Shown piece after piece: positions 1 through 8,813 of a stretch of 64,000 bases of DNA. Position 1 is the first letter of the stretch; each line of letters starts with the position of its first letter. The notes beneath the pieces are model-generated. The model was not told where the DNA came from and ran no database searches. It saw nothing but the letters and a program-made list of their open reading frames with translations. The position numbers were made by a program, and so were the translations under genes. Source of the DNA: Paracoccaceae bacterium (GTDB taxonomy: Bacteria > Pseudomonadota > Alphaproteobacteria > Rhodobacterales > Rhodobacteraceae); assembly GCA_012103375.1 (NCBI GenBank), contig WLWX01000001.1:982501-1046500 (forward strand), given 5' to 3'.

Positions 1-13
1 GGCCAGCGGATCG

Positions 14-658
14 TCAGGCGCGAACAAAGTAAGGCTCCCACAGGTCAAGCAGGACGGTATCGCGTGGATCTGCCGCTTCGCCCCAAAGCGCGGGCGCGGT
101 GAATTCGACGGTATAGAGGTGATGCGCCGTCTCGGTATTCTCGGACACATCGTCGGGATAAAGAAGCGCGCCGTGATGCGCGGTGACGGTGCCGATGCGC
201 CCACGGGCATAGGCGGGCAGGCGGGTGTGACCGGCATGGCCGTGGGGCAGGGTGGTGATCGTTGCACCGATTGCGAAGGCGGGCGCGGCATCAATCGGGC
301 GCGAGAAATCTGCGCGCGCTGCACGCACCCGCGCGATTGCGGCGTCAAGGTCGCGCGCTTCGGGCGCAGGTTGGGCTGTGTCGGCATGACCGGCCAGAAC
401 CTCTTCCGCAGTGGCGATCCCCCCGGCGACCATTTTGGTCAGGTCGCGCAGGCACCATTTTTCGAAATAGCTGGCCGTCAGGTAAAACCCCGGCGGCAGC
501 AGCTCCAGAATATGCCGCCCCCGGTCGATATTGCCGCCCAGCCAGGCGTTGGTCGAGATTGCCCATTGGCGACGCTCCCACTCATGGGCAAACGGCGGGC
601 TGTCGACGTCGATGGAGCCAAAGCCTTCCTTGCCGCCAAGATCATGCACACCGTCCAT
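14..658 (-). CDS. nthB: Nitrile hydratase subunit beta
   Basis: 214 aa. Beta subunit of the nitrile hydratase heterodimer, which hydrates nitriles to amides in the cytoplasm. The N-terminus (MDGVHDLGGKEGFG) is the family's signature opening, followed by the helical region with FAHEWERR and, near residues 150-214, the SH3-like barrel with ARGRIGTVTAHHG. Its ATG shares one base with the alpha subunit stop (TGATG), so the two are translationally coupled in the usual alpha-then-beta order. The usual third gene, a small activator/metallochaperone, would lie just outside the window's left edge and cannot be seen. Confidence 0.95.
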   Translation of the reverse strand: MDGVHDLGGKEGFGSIDVDSPPFAHEWERRQWAISTNAWLGGNIDRGRHILELLPPGFYLTASYFEKWCLRDLTKMVAGGIATAEEVLAGHADTAQPAPEARDLDAAIARVRAARADFSRPIDAAPAFAIGATITTLPHGHAGHTRLPAYARGRIGTVTAHHGALLYPDDVSENTETAHHLYTVEFTAPALWGEAADPRDTVLLDLWEPYFVRA

Positions 659-1296
659 CAGGCACCGACTTTCAGATCTCGGTCGGTGCCGATCATCGAG
701 TCGCGCGTCACGATGGATGCAAGGCGCGCTTCGTCCCAGCCGTCGGTTCCTTCGGGGCGTTGCGGGACGACGAGATAGCGCAACTCGGCGGTGCTGTCCC
801 AGACTTTCACCCCGGTTTCGGCGGGCAGGTCGACGCCGAATTCGGCCAGAACCGCGCGGGGTTCGCGCACGGCGCGGGCGCGGTAGGCGCTGGATTTATA
901 CCAGGCGGGCGACATTCCCAGCAGTGAGAATGGATAGCAGGAACATAAGGTACACACCACAAGGTTGTGGGTTTCGCGCGTGTTTTCAATGGCTTTCAGG
1001 TGCCCGGTGGCATGGCCGTCATAGCCAAAGTCGGCAATTGCGTCCGTTGCATCGGCCAGCAGGCGGTCGCGAAAACCCGGATCGACCCAGGCCCGCGCCA
1101 CAACTTCGGCGCCACGTTTTGGACCGATGTGATCCGAGTAAGCCTCGACCCAGGCATCCAGGGTTTCCGGCGCCACCAGGCCCTTTTCCACCACCAGTGA
1201 TTCCAGCGCCTTGACCCGCAGTGCGGGATCGCTGGGCAGGTGGCTGTGCAGATGCCGGTGGGTCTGTGCCGCCTTGTCGCTGTCGAAAATACTCAT
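658..1296 (-). CDS. nthA: Nitrile hydratase subunit alpha (cobalt type)
   Basis: 212 aa. Catalytic, metal-binding alpha subunit. The metal claw VCTLCSCYPFSLLG supplies the three cysteines (CTLCSC) whose post-translational oxidation makes the active site; Thr in the second position is the signature of the cobalt rather than the iron class (family knowledge). I chose the ATG at 1296 (MSIFDSDK) because a clean GGAGG lies 7 nt upstream; an in-frame ATG at 1311 is possible but has no better ribosome site. First gene of the visible nthA-nthB unit, about 50 bp from the convergent end of the GGDEF/EAL gene. Confidence 0.95.
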   Translation of the reverse strand: MSIFDSDKAAQTHRHLHSHLPSDPALRVKALESLVVEKGLVAPETLDAWVEAYSDHIGPKRGAEVVARAWVDPGFRDRLLADATDAIADFGYDGHATGHLKAIENTRETHNLVVCTLCSCYPFSLLGMSPAWYKSSAYRARAVREPRAVLAEFGVDLPAETGVKVWDSTAELRYLVVPQRPEGTDGWDEARLASIVTRDSMIGTDRDLKVGA

Positions 1297-1347
1297 GCGC
1301 GCCTCCGCCATGCAGGGTGCGTGGCGTGGCGGATGTGGTCAAGTGGA

Positions 1348-3249
1348 TTACGACGCGCGGCGCGATATGGCGGAAACGTCTGTTTCAAGCGGGCTGAAGC
1401 GGCTGGACGCGATCCAGTCGATCAGGCTATCGGCAGCCATGGGGGTGGCGGCCACCTGGCCCTGCATCAGGTTGCAGCCAAGACTCTTCACCGTCTTTGC
1501 CTGGTCGTCAGTTTCGACGCCTTTGACGATCATGCGGATATTGAGTGTTTCACAAAGTTGGACAATGGATTTGAAGATGGTGCGGCGCGAAGGGTTGCCG
1601 GCGAGGTCCTCGATTAGCATCGGGTCGGTCTTGACGCCGTTGAATTTAAGCTGCGCCAGATGCGAAAGGCCCGCATAACCGACGCCGAAGTCATCCAGCG
1701 CCACGCGAACGCCAAGCGCATTCAGGCGCGCGATGGCTTCCTGGGATTCGTGAATGGCTCCGCTGCTTGCCAAGATGGAGTTTTCGTGTGCCTCGACAGC
1801 GATGTTGCCAAACGGCAGGTCCAGCCGGTCCATCTCCCAGGCCAGGCGGTTGACGAAACACTCCTGCATCAGGGTCTGGGACGAGGCATTGAAGCTGACC
1901 ACCAGCGTATCGAAACCATGGGCGCGCAGATCGGCAAGGGTGCGGGTGCAGGCGTGCATCGCAGCCAGATCAAGTTCGTACATCAGGTTCAATTCCAGCG
2001 CCATTGTCAGAAACACATCCGCGGGAATTTCGCCGCGGGTTGGATGCGTCCACTTGGCGGTGGCTTCGAATCCCAGCAGGTTCATATTGTCGTAATCAAT
2101 CAAAGGCTCGAACTGAAACTCCATCCGGTTTTCGGCCAGCATCGCCGAGAAATCGGCCTGCAGCGCCTGACGCGCCAGCTGACGCCGGTGCAGACCCTCA
2201 TCATAGGCGGCGACGTTGCCACGACCTGAACGCTTGACCTCGTAAAGGGCGGAATCCGCCATGGCGATCAGGACGCGCGGGTCCTCCATCTGCGGGGTCG
2301 AGATTGCGGCGCCGACGCTGGCACCGCATTGGATCGTTCCGTCGCACCATGGCATCGGTTTGTTCAGCGCGGTGATGACCTTCTTGCCCAGCCAGTTCAG
2401 ATCATCCAGCGTGGTCACGCCCGGGCAAACCACGACGAATTCGTCGCCGCCGATCCGGCCGACAAGATCGCCGCGCCGGACCGTTTTGGTCAGGATGTCA
2501 GCAACATGCTGCAACAGCGCATCGCCCGCCGCATGCCCGTATTGGTCGTTAATCTCTTTGAAGCGATCCAGATCCAGGTGCAGCATGCCTGTGCGTTGCC
2601 CTGAGATCTTGCCTTGTTGCAGCGCGGATTCCCCAAAACCAACGACAGCGGTGCGGTTGGCCAGCCCGGTCAGCGGATCATGCATGGCCGAATGCTCGAG
2701 CGCCTGAGAGGCATCTTTGAGGCGGGCTTCACGCTCGATTTGTTCGCTGACATCCCGGCAGGTAACCAGTACGGCGGTATCGCCGCCAAGATTGGTGTCT
2801 TCCATGTCCACAAGCGACATGGTCAGCTGCGCCCAGAATACCTTGCCGCCGGGCCGGTAATTGCGAATCAGAGTCGGCTTGAAGAATTCTTCCGAGCTGG
2901 GGTCGTAGCGGAAGTCCGCGATCTCTTGCGCGCTTGGCATGTCGTCGGGATGAAACGCGAATTCCGCCGCGCATCTGCCCAGGATCTGTTCCGGCGGCCG
3001 CTCCATGATCCGAAAATATGCCGGGTTCGCCCAGATCACGCGCGCGTTCATATCCTCCAAGGCGATCCCGTCGGTCGACCGCTCCGCCGCAATGCGAAAT
3101 ATCCGAGAGCTGATCCGCGCCGGACCGGACTCGTCGTCGTCAGCATAGGCGCCCCCGGTTCTGCGGTTGATGATCAACAGGCGCAGGGCCAAAGACGCAA
3201 GCACCAGCAAAAGTACAAATCCCCATGTTTGTGGATCGGGGGCAGGCAT
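1348..3249 (-). CDS. Membrane-anchored PAS-GGDEF-EAL cyclic-di-GMP protein
   Basis: 633 aa. One N-terminal membrane helix (residues about 10-27), a PAS domain (about 50-170), GGDEF (about 185-350) and EAL (about 360-620). GGDEF is intact (GRIGGDEF, 267-271) and an RxxD inhibitory site (RRGD, 258-261) precedes it, so cyclase activity is plausible. The EAL motif reads EAT (395-397), but the Asn of SFNAS, DDFG (519-522), Lys540, the Glu of GVET and Gln596 remain, so phosphodiesterase activity may persist. The start at 3249 has a strong AGGAAGGAGA site; the longer ORF begins upstream of it without support. Divergent from nadD. Confidence 0.9.
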   Translation of the reverse strand: MPAPDPQTWGFVLLLVLASLALRLLIINRRTGGAYADDDESGPARISSRIFRIAAERSTDGIALEDMNARVIWANPAYFRIMERPPEQILGRCAAEFAFHPDDMPSAQEIADFRYDPSSEEFFKPTLIRNYRPGGKVFWAQLTMSLVDMEDTNLGGDTAVLVTCRDVSEQIEREARLKDASQALEHSAMHDPLTGLANRTAVVGFGESALQQGKISGQRTGMLHLDLDRFKEINDQYGHAAGDALLQHVADILTKTVRRGDLVGRIGGDEFVVVCPGVTTLDDLNWLGKKVITALNKPMPWCDGTIQCGASVGAAISTPQMEDPRVLIAMADSALYEVKRSGRGNVAAYDEGLHRRQLARQALQADFSAMLAENRMEFQFEPLIDYDNMNLLGFEATAKWTHPTRGEIPADVFLTMALELNLMYELDLAAMHACTRTLADLRAHGFDTLVVSFNASSQTLMQECFVNRLAWEMDRLDLPFGNIAVEAHENSILASSGAIHESQEAIARLNALGVRVALDDFGVGYAGLSHLAQLKFNGVKTDPMLIEDLAGNPSRRTIFKSIVQLCETLNIRMIVKGVETDDQAKTVKSLGCNLMQGQVAATPMAADSLIDWIASSRFSPLETDVSAISRRAS

Positions 3250-3443
3250 CAAATAATTCTCCTTCCTTTCGGAACTGACTGGTCGCGCCTGCCCTGTCTG
3301 ACAGGCCGGACCTACGGGCGCGTGAAGGAAACTGGGCAACGAGAAGGCAAATGCAGACATTTTTGTACGAATTCGGAAGGCATGGCATTTCCAGGCTGCC
3401 AAGGCTTGCAAGGCCGCAGCGATTACGCCTTTAGTGGCAACCA

Positions 3444-4094
3444 ATGCGCAGCGGGTTTCCAAAGGCCGCACCGGGGCAATCGGTCGGGGTGCTTGGTGGG
3501 TCGTTTGATCCGCCGCATGCGGGGCATGTGCATATCACGCGCACCGCGTTGAAGCGGTTCGGGCTGGACCGGGTCTGGTGGCTGGTGTCGCCCGGTAACC
3601 CGCTGAAGGCGCGCGCGCCCGCCCCATTGGCCAAGCGGATCGCCGCCGGACGGGCCCTGATGACCCACCCGCGGGTGGAGGTTTGCGGCATCGAAGAACA
3701 ATTGGGCACACGCTATACCGCCGAAACCCTTTCCGCGCTGCAAGCGCATTATCCCGAGGTGCGTTTCGTCTGGCTGATGGGTGCCGACAATCTGGCCGAT
3801 TTCCACCGGTGGGAGCGTTGGCGCGAGATCATGTACCGGGTGCCGGTCGGCGTGCTGGCGCGGCCCGGAACTGGCATTGCGGCGCGTACCTCACTGGCAG
3901 CGCGGCTGTTTCAGGCGGCGCGGCTGCCGGGGCGAGCCTCGCAACTTTTGGCGCGCGCAGATGCGCCGGCGTGGTGTTATGTGAACCTGCCGCTTAGCGA
4001 TGTATCGTCGACCGCTATCCGCGCGCAGGGTGACTGGAATGCAACGTCTGCGGGGAAAAAGCGCGAAAAGGGCGTTGCGCGAAAACCCGGCTGA
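3444..4094 (+). CDS. nadD: Nicotinate-nucleotide adenylyltransferase
   Basis: 216 aa. Adenylates nicotinate mononucleotide in NAD synthesis. The nucleotidyltransferase motif [11 protein letters not shown] is at residues 18-28, and the C-terminal SSTAIR corresponds to the family's second nucleotide-binding motif (ISSTxIR). [11 protein letters not shown] is also typical. The C-terminus (about 15 residues after GDWNA) is basic and low in similarity to what I expect of the family. Ribosome site is weak. In many alphaproteobacteria nadD sits after proA/rsfS; here it stands alone before dacB with a 158-bp gap. Confidence 0.93.
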   Translation: MRSGFPKAAPGQSVGVLGGSFDPPHAGHVHITRTALKRFGLDRVWWLVSPGNPLKARAPAPLAKRIAAGRALMTHPRVEVCGIEEQLGTRYTAETLSALQAHYPEVRFVWLMGADNLADFHRWERWREIMYRVPVGVLARPGTGIAARTSLAARLFQAARLPGRASQLLARADAPAWCYVNLPLSDVSSTAIRAQGDWNATSAGKKREKGVARKPG

Positions 4095-4252
4095 TCGCGC
4101 ATAGATTGTGGGGGCGATGCTGTACCGGCATCCATATCTGGGTGCGCGGCACCAGCAGCGCGGATGATGCGGCGGTTGCCTGACGCGAAAACGTGACCAC
4201 GGCAGCGCTTGTGCGACTTGCGGGGCAATCGGGCAGGCGGTAACCTGCTGGT

Positions 4253-5731
4253 ATGTCTATTTCAATGACCCGGCGGGCCGTGATTGCAGGTCTTGCATCC
4301 AGCATTGGTAGCGCCGCTGGCGCGGCACCGCCGAAACGCTCGCCCCGGCCTTTGCCGCGTCCGCCGGGCGGGCGCGTCGTACTTGCGCCGCCGGTCGACG
4401 ATATCGTGCGCCGCGCGAAACTGGGTGGCAAGATCAGCTTTGCGATCGCGGACGTGAAAACCGGAAAATTGTTGGAGGTTGCAAACCCCATACTGCCGAT
4501 GCCGCCCGCCAGCACCGCCAAGGCGATCACCGCGCTTTATGCGCTGGACACATTGGGTGCGGGGTATCGCTTTGCGACGCGTCTGGTCGCGACGGGGCCG
4601 ATCCGGGACGGCCGCTTAGACGGCGATCTGGTCATGGTCGGCGGCGGCGATCCGACGCTGGACACCGACCGTCTGGGCGAAATGGCCCGCATGCTGAAAG
4701 AGGCCGGTATCCGTGAGGTGACAGGACGGTTCCGCGTTCAGACCAGCGCGCTTCCCGCGATCCGTCAGATCGACCCGGAACAACCCGCCCATGTCGGATA
4801 CAACCCCTCGGTCGGGGGGCTGAACCTGAATTTCAACCGGGTGCATTTTTCGTGGGAGAGGGCGAACAAGGGCTATGCGGTGAAGATGGAGGCGCGCGGC
4901 GACCGGTTTCGCCCTGCCGTCACGGTCGCCAAGATGCAGGTGCAGAACCGCAAGGTTCCGATTTACACCTATGCCGATAGTGGCATGGCAGATGAATGGA
5001 CTGTGGCGCGCGCGGCGCTGGGCAAGGCGGGGTCACGCTGGCTTCCGGTGCGCCGCCCGGGGCTGTACACAGCCGAAGTTTTCATGAGCCTGGCACGCTC
5101 CTACGGTATCGTATTGAACGGTGACGGGACTGAGGCGCGCAACGTTTCGGGCATGACGGTGGTGCAAATGCACAGTGCGCCTTTGCGCGACATTGCGGCG
5201 GATATGCTGAAGTTTTCGACAAATCTGACGGCCGAGGTTCTGGGCCTTACAGCGTCGCGCAGGCTTGGCAGCGGGGCGCGCAACCTCGATGCTTCGGCCC
5301 GGCGCATGATGGACTGGCTGGATCGCAGTGCGCAGACGCGCAAAACCGCGCTGAAGGATCATTCGGGCCTGAACGATGACAGTCGGGTGACGGCGACGGA
5401 TATGGTCAAGGCGCTGGTGCAACTGGGGCCAGAGGGGGCGCTGGCCCCGATCATGAAAGAGGTGTCGCTGAAAGACACAGCAGGGACCGGGGGTGTCACG
5501 GTGCGCGCCAAGACCGGCACGCTGCATTTCGTCAGTGGGCTGGCGGGCTATGCCGATCTGCCGGGCGGTCGGCGGGTGGCATTCGCAACATTTGCCGCCG
5601 ATGTCCCAAGGCGGGAAAAGCTGACGCGCGCCCAGCGCGACAACCCGGAAGGCGCCGCGGCCTGGAACAGCCGCGCCAAGCTGTTGCAGCGCGAGTTGAT
5701 CGGGCGCTGGGCGGTTGCCTACGGAAGCTGA
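4253..5731 (+). CDS. dacB: D-alanyl-D-alanine carboxypeptidase/endopeptidase (PBP4 class)
   Basis: 492 aa. Class C penicillin-binding protein that trims or cuts peptidoglycan cross-links in the periplasm. A secretion signal covers residues 1-25; the TRRAVIAG stretch has a twin arginine but not a full Tat motif. All three catalytic boxes are present: SxxK as STAK (near residue 92), SxN as STN (near 325) and KTG as AKTGTLHF (near 422). The extra domain between SxxK and SxN fits the PBP4/DacB architecture. Monocistronic by appearance. Confidence 0.92.
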   Translation: MSISMTRRAVIAGLASSIGSAAGAAPPKRSPRPLPRPPGGRVVLAPPVDDIVRRAKLGGKISFAIADVKTGKLLEVANPILPMPPASTAKAITALYALDTLGAGYRFATRLVATGPIRDGRLDGDLVMVGGGDPTLDTDRLGEMARMLKEAGIREVTGRFRVQTSALPAIRQIDPEQPAHVGYNPSVGGLNLNFNRVHFSWERANKGYAVKMEARGDRFRPAVTVAKMQVQNRKVPIYTYADSGMADEWTVARAALGKAGSRWLPVRRPGLYTAEVFMSLARSYGIVLNGDGTEARNVSGMTVVQMHSAPLRDIAADMLKFSTNLTAEVLGLTASRRLGSGARNLDASARRMMDWLDRSAQTRKTALKDHSGLNDDSRVTATDMVKALVQLGPEGALAPIMKEVSLKDTAGTGGVTVRAKTGTLHFVSGLAGYADLPGGRRVAFATFAADVPRREKLTRAQRDNPEGAAAWNSRAKLLQRELIGRWAVAYGS

Positions 5732-5863
5732 CGCGCGGGAATGGGACTCCGATGCTGATTGGCTGTGGGTGGCCTGAAGGGGACGCGGATCGCTCGGAAC
5801 GTCGTGCACGGCCACTGTGTCACTTGGTCGATTTCCCGCAACCAGCCCACAGCCCCGTCACGT

Positions 5864-6511
5864 TCAGCCCTTCTGCGCAAACAGCATCAGGTTGTTTGAC
5901 GGCATCGCGACCACCTCGGGCGGGGTCAGGCCAGCTTCGGTCAGGCGGTCCGCCACCCAGGCGACATCCTTGTACCCTGTTGTCGGGTCGGCGGCTTGCA
6001 AGCGCTGGTGGAACGCGGCGTCGCCGTCGCTGGTTGGCTGACCATTGCGCAGGAATGGGCCATAGATGGCGAACAGCCCGCCCCGACCAAGGGCCTTGCC
6101 CGCCTGATCCAGACAGGCGCGGGCAGCCGTTTCCGGGATCAGGTGCAACAGATTCACCGTTATGATCAGGTCACGCGGGCCAAGGCGCTGGCCCCATCCG
6201 GCGCTGGCGATATCCAGTTGGATCGGCGGGGCGATTGCCTCCTCAGCCGCGCTCCAGGCGGTGATCGAGCGCAGGCGCGCCGCGTCGATATCGCTTGGCT
6301 GCCAGTGCAAACCGGGCAGGGCTTTGGCAAAACGCACCACCTGCTGCCCGGTGCCGCTGGCGATTTCCAGTGCTGATCCGGTGGCAGGCGCGCGCGGCAC
6401 CAGTTCGCGCAGAATCGCGTCGATATTGCGTGCAGCACTCGGCGCGGTCATGCGCCCGGCGGCATCCGCGACGATATGCGGCGTGTCCGGTGACGCGTCC
6501 ATCCCCGTCAT
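5864..6511 (-). CDS. DUF938 family SAM-dependent methyltransferase-like protein
   Basis: 215 aa. A class I methyltransferase fold is indicated by ALEIASGTGQQ (SAM-binding glycine loop, residues 47-57) and by WQPSDIDAARL downstream, the pairing typical of DUF938. Substrate unknown. Its ATG overlaps the stop of the FAD oxidoreductase by 4 bp (ATGA), making it the last gene of a three-gene operon with an aldo/keto reductase and that oxidoreductase; this suggests small-molecule metabolism, but no pathway can be named. Confidence 0.88.
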   Translation of the reverse strand: MTGMDASPDTPHIVADAAGRMTAPSAARNIDAILRELVPRAPATGSALEIASGTGQQVVRFAKALPGLHWQPSDIDAARLRSITAWSAAEEAIAPPIQLDIASAGWGQRLGPRDLIITVNLLHLIPETAARACLDQAGKALGRGGLFAIYGPFLRNGQPTSDGDAAFHQRLQAADPTTGYKDVAWVADRLTEAGLTPPEVVAMPSNNLMLFAQKG

Positions 6512-7578
6512 CTGAAGCGCGCCGGGTTCAGGGCGGCGACGGTTGCGGCGTCAAGCTGGGGCGCGGCTCCAAGTGCCAGTGCAGCGGTCAGCCGCCCGGC
6601 GGCGGGCGCAGTCTGAAAGCCATATCCGCCTTGCCCCGCGCACCAGATGAAACCGGGGTGATCCGGGTCAGGACCAATCGCGGGAACGCCATCGGGCGGA
6701 AAGGTTCTGAGGCCCGCCCAACTGGTCTCAAGCCGCGTGACCGGTTCGCTGACCATCGCCTCGTACCGCGCGATCCCCTCGGCCAGGACCATATCGTCGG
6801 GCCAGGCGTCGCAGGGGTCGATCGGATGCGCCTCGGACGGAGAGACGATCCAGCCGCCCGCGTCGGGCTTGGCGTACCAGCTTTCGTCCACACCCATCAG
6901 CATCGGCCAGCCGGTGACATCGTGGCCGCCGGGTGCCGGCAGCCGCGCCATGGATCGGCGTTTGGGTTGCAGACCGATCGGAGCGACATGGGCCAGGGTC
7001 GCGACCTGATCCGCCCAGGCCCCTGCGGCGTTGATCAGCAGGTCGGCGGCATGCTCATCCCCCGCCGAAACGGTCCACCCACCGGCGTTTTGGCGAATTG
7101 CGTGAACCTCGGCCCCGGTGACGATACGCCCGCCCGCCGCGCGAAGGCGTTTGGCGGCGCCCTGCAAAACACGGTCCGTATCAAGGTCGCGGGCTGTGGG
7201 GCTGAGGGCGGCAAAGGCCAGGGCATCGGGATTCAGAATCGGCACCCGCCCGAGAGCCTGATCGGTTGATATCCGGATAAGGCCAAGGGCGGCCACATCG
7301 GCGTCAAACGCTGTTGCCTGATCGGCGCGGCCAACCAGAATCAATCCGCGCGGCGACAGAATGTCGTTGGCGACGTATTCCGCCTCGGACGCCTCGGTCA
7401 GGCGTTGCACGGCGGCGGGGCCATACCCCATCTCGAACATCGCGGCAGACCGGCCCGAGGCGTGATAGCCCAGCGCCGTTTCGCGTTCCAGCAGGGTGAC
7501 CTGAACGCCGCCTTCGGCCAGTTCTGCCCCGGCGGTCAGCCCGGCCACACTGCCGCCAATGACAATCGCGCCTGGCAC
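6508..7578 (-). CDS. FAD-dependent oxidoreductase (DAO family)
   Basis: 356 aa. N-terminal Rossmann FAD-binding loop GGSVAGLTAGAELAEGG with the acidic end of strand two (LLERE), a central substrate domain, and the C-terminal GAGGYGFQ-like flavin segment GQGGYGFQTAPAAGRL. The layout matches the D-amino-acid oxidase/glycine oxidase group that oxidises amines or amino acids with FAD; exact substrate unknown. It starts 4 bp after the aldo/keto reductase stop and overlaps DUF938 by 4 bp. Confidence 0.9.
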   Translation of the reverse strand: MPGAIVIGGSVAGLTAGAELAEGGVQVTLLERETALGYHASGRSAAMFEMGYGPAAVQRLTEASEAEYVANDILSPRGLILVGRADQATAFDADVAALGLIRISTDQALGRVPILNPDALAFAALSPTARDLDTDRVLQGAAKRLRAAGGRIVTGAEVHAIRQNAGGWTVSAGDEHAADLLINAAGAWADQVATLAHVAPIGLQPKRRSMARLPAPGGHDVTGWPMLMGVDESWYAKPDAGGWIVSPSEAHPIDPCDAWPDDMVLAEGIARYEAMVSEPVTRLETSWAGLRTFPPDGVPAIGPDPDHPGFIWCAGQGGYGFQTAPAAGRLTAALALGAAPQLDAATVAALNPARFR

Positions 7579-7581
7579 CGC

Positions 7582-8517
7582 TCAGAGCGCCTCTTCCAGC
7601 CGGTCGGTGGCAGGTGGGGGTGTCGGGGACAGGGCGCTGATCCGGGCGTAAAGGGCGGCGTCCATCTCAAACGACGCGGCCGCAAGTGATGGGGCGAGTT
7701 GCTTGGCCGAGCGTGCGCTGACAATCGGTGCCGTGATCCCGGGGTGGCGCGCGCACCACGCCACGGCAAGGGTGGCGGCGGGCACGCAAAGCTCGGCCCC
7801 GATTTCGGCAAGCCCGGCTGCGGCATCATGCATCCAGCGCGGGCCATAGCGGACGGCATAGCCGGAATTGTCGGTCAGCCGCCCGGTTTCCCCGGCAGAA
7901 TACTTGCCCGTCAGCAGCCCCCCGCCCAGCGGCGAATAGGGCGCGACGGCAAGGCCTTCGGATTGCGCCATCGGCAGAATTTCAACCTCGGCCTGACGTT
8001 TCACCAGGTTGTACATCGGTTGCAGGATGGCAATCTGGACGCCGAAACCGGCGGCGACCTGCTGCGCCTTGACGACCTGCCAGGCGGCATAATTTGACAC
8101 GCCGATGTGGCGCACCGTGCCGTTGTCGACATAGGTCGCCAGCGCCTCGAAGCTTTCTTCCAGCGGGACATCATCGTCCCAGCGATGCAGATAGAGGATA
8201 TCCAGTGTGTCCATCCCCAGCCGCTGGCGGCTTTCCTCGACCGAGCGGTGGACGACAGGGGCCGACATGCCGTCTTCGAAATTGACCTTGGTGGCGATGA
8301 TCAACGCGTCGCGTTCATCTGCCGCCAGCTGGCCCAGGATCGTTTCAGACCGCCCGCCGGAGTAGGTGTGGGCGGTATCAAAGAAGTTCACGCCAGCCTC
8401 GCGACAGGCAGCGTACATTGCGGCGGCGGCGGATTGGTCCGCATTGCCGCCAAATTGCATGGTGCCAAAGCAGAGCGAGGACATCGGCGAGCCGTCGGCG
8501 GCTGTGATCAGTGGCAT
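7582..8517 (-). CDS. Aldo/keto reductase
   Basis: 311 aa. NADPH-dependent carbonyl reductase with a TIM barrel. The catalytic Tyr lies in FFDTAHTYSGGRSE and the following Lys in IIATKVNFED; the dinucleotide-binding C-terminus is present though SARSAKQL replaces the commoner GxRxxxQ spacing. The start at 8517 has AAGGA 9 nt upstream. The open frame continues much farther upstream only because it runs without a stop through the ABC-ATPase remnant; that extension is not part of this gene. First gene of the operon with the FAD oxidoreductase and DUF938. Confidence 0.92.
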   Translation of the reverse strand: MPLITAADGSPMSSLCFGTMQFGGNADQSAAAAMYAACREAGVNFFDTAHTYSGGRSETILGQLAADERDALIIATKVNFEDGMSAPVVHRSVEESRQRLGMDTLDILYLHRWDDDVPLEESFEALATYVDNGTVRHIGVSNYAAWQVVKAQQVAAGFGVQIAILQPMYNLVKRQAEVEILPMAQSEGLAVAPYSPLGGGLLTGKYSAGETGRLTDNSGYAVRYGPRWMHDAAAGLAEIGAELCVPAATLAVAWCARHPGITAPIVSARSAKQLAPSLAAASFEMDAALYARISALSPTPPPATDRLEEAL

Positions 8518-8664
8518 GGCGCTGTCCTTATGAGGTCCGGTGCCCTTGGTATCGCGCCAGCGCACTGGGTTGGCAACAGATGCGCAAGCATTGTCGGTGT
8601 TTTGTCGTGAGAGGAACGGATGAGGATATTGGTACGTAAGAGATTTTCGTCGTTTGCCTCTCTT

Positions 8665-8813
8665 TAATCCGTGCCGCGAAAACGCTTTGCCCACACCGTT
8701 TTCGCCCAGTAGTGCGTGAACTGCACCCGCGCCGATATCGAAGGACGCGTCCGAATTGGCGGTAATGTCGGGACAGGCTTTGGTCAGACCTTGCGGGTCA
8801 ACAGCGTGCTCAT
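8665..8813 (-). pseudogene. Remnant of an ABC-transporter ATP-binding protein (N-terminus only)
   Basis: The ATG at 8813 overlaps the xdhC stop as ATGA, exactly as a coupled downstream gene would. It reads MSTLLTRKV then stops; one frame away the family sequence continues as GLTKACPDITANSDASFDIG and HALLGENGVGK, the strand and Walker A region of sugar/nucleoside-type ABC ATPases. Similarity ends right after the Walker A lysine. So the gene has an N-terminal frameshift and has lost everything 3' of Walker A. In relatives an ABC transporter for purines often follows xdhABC (family knowledge), which fits. Confidence 0.8.

Noticed and set aside
119-927. Open frames opposite the nitrile hydratase genes
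   Set aside because: Arg/Gly-rich translations without motifs; the coupled nthA/nthB pair explains the DNA.
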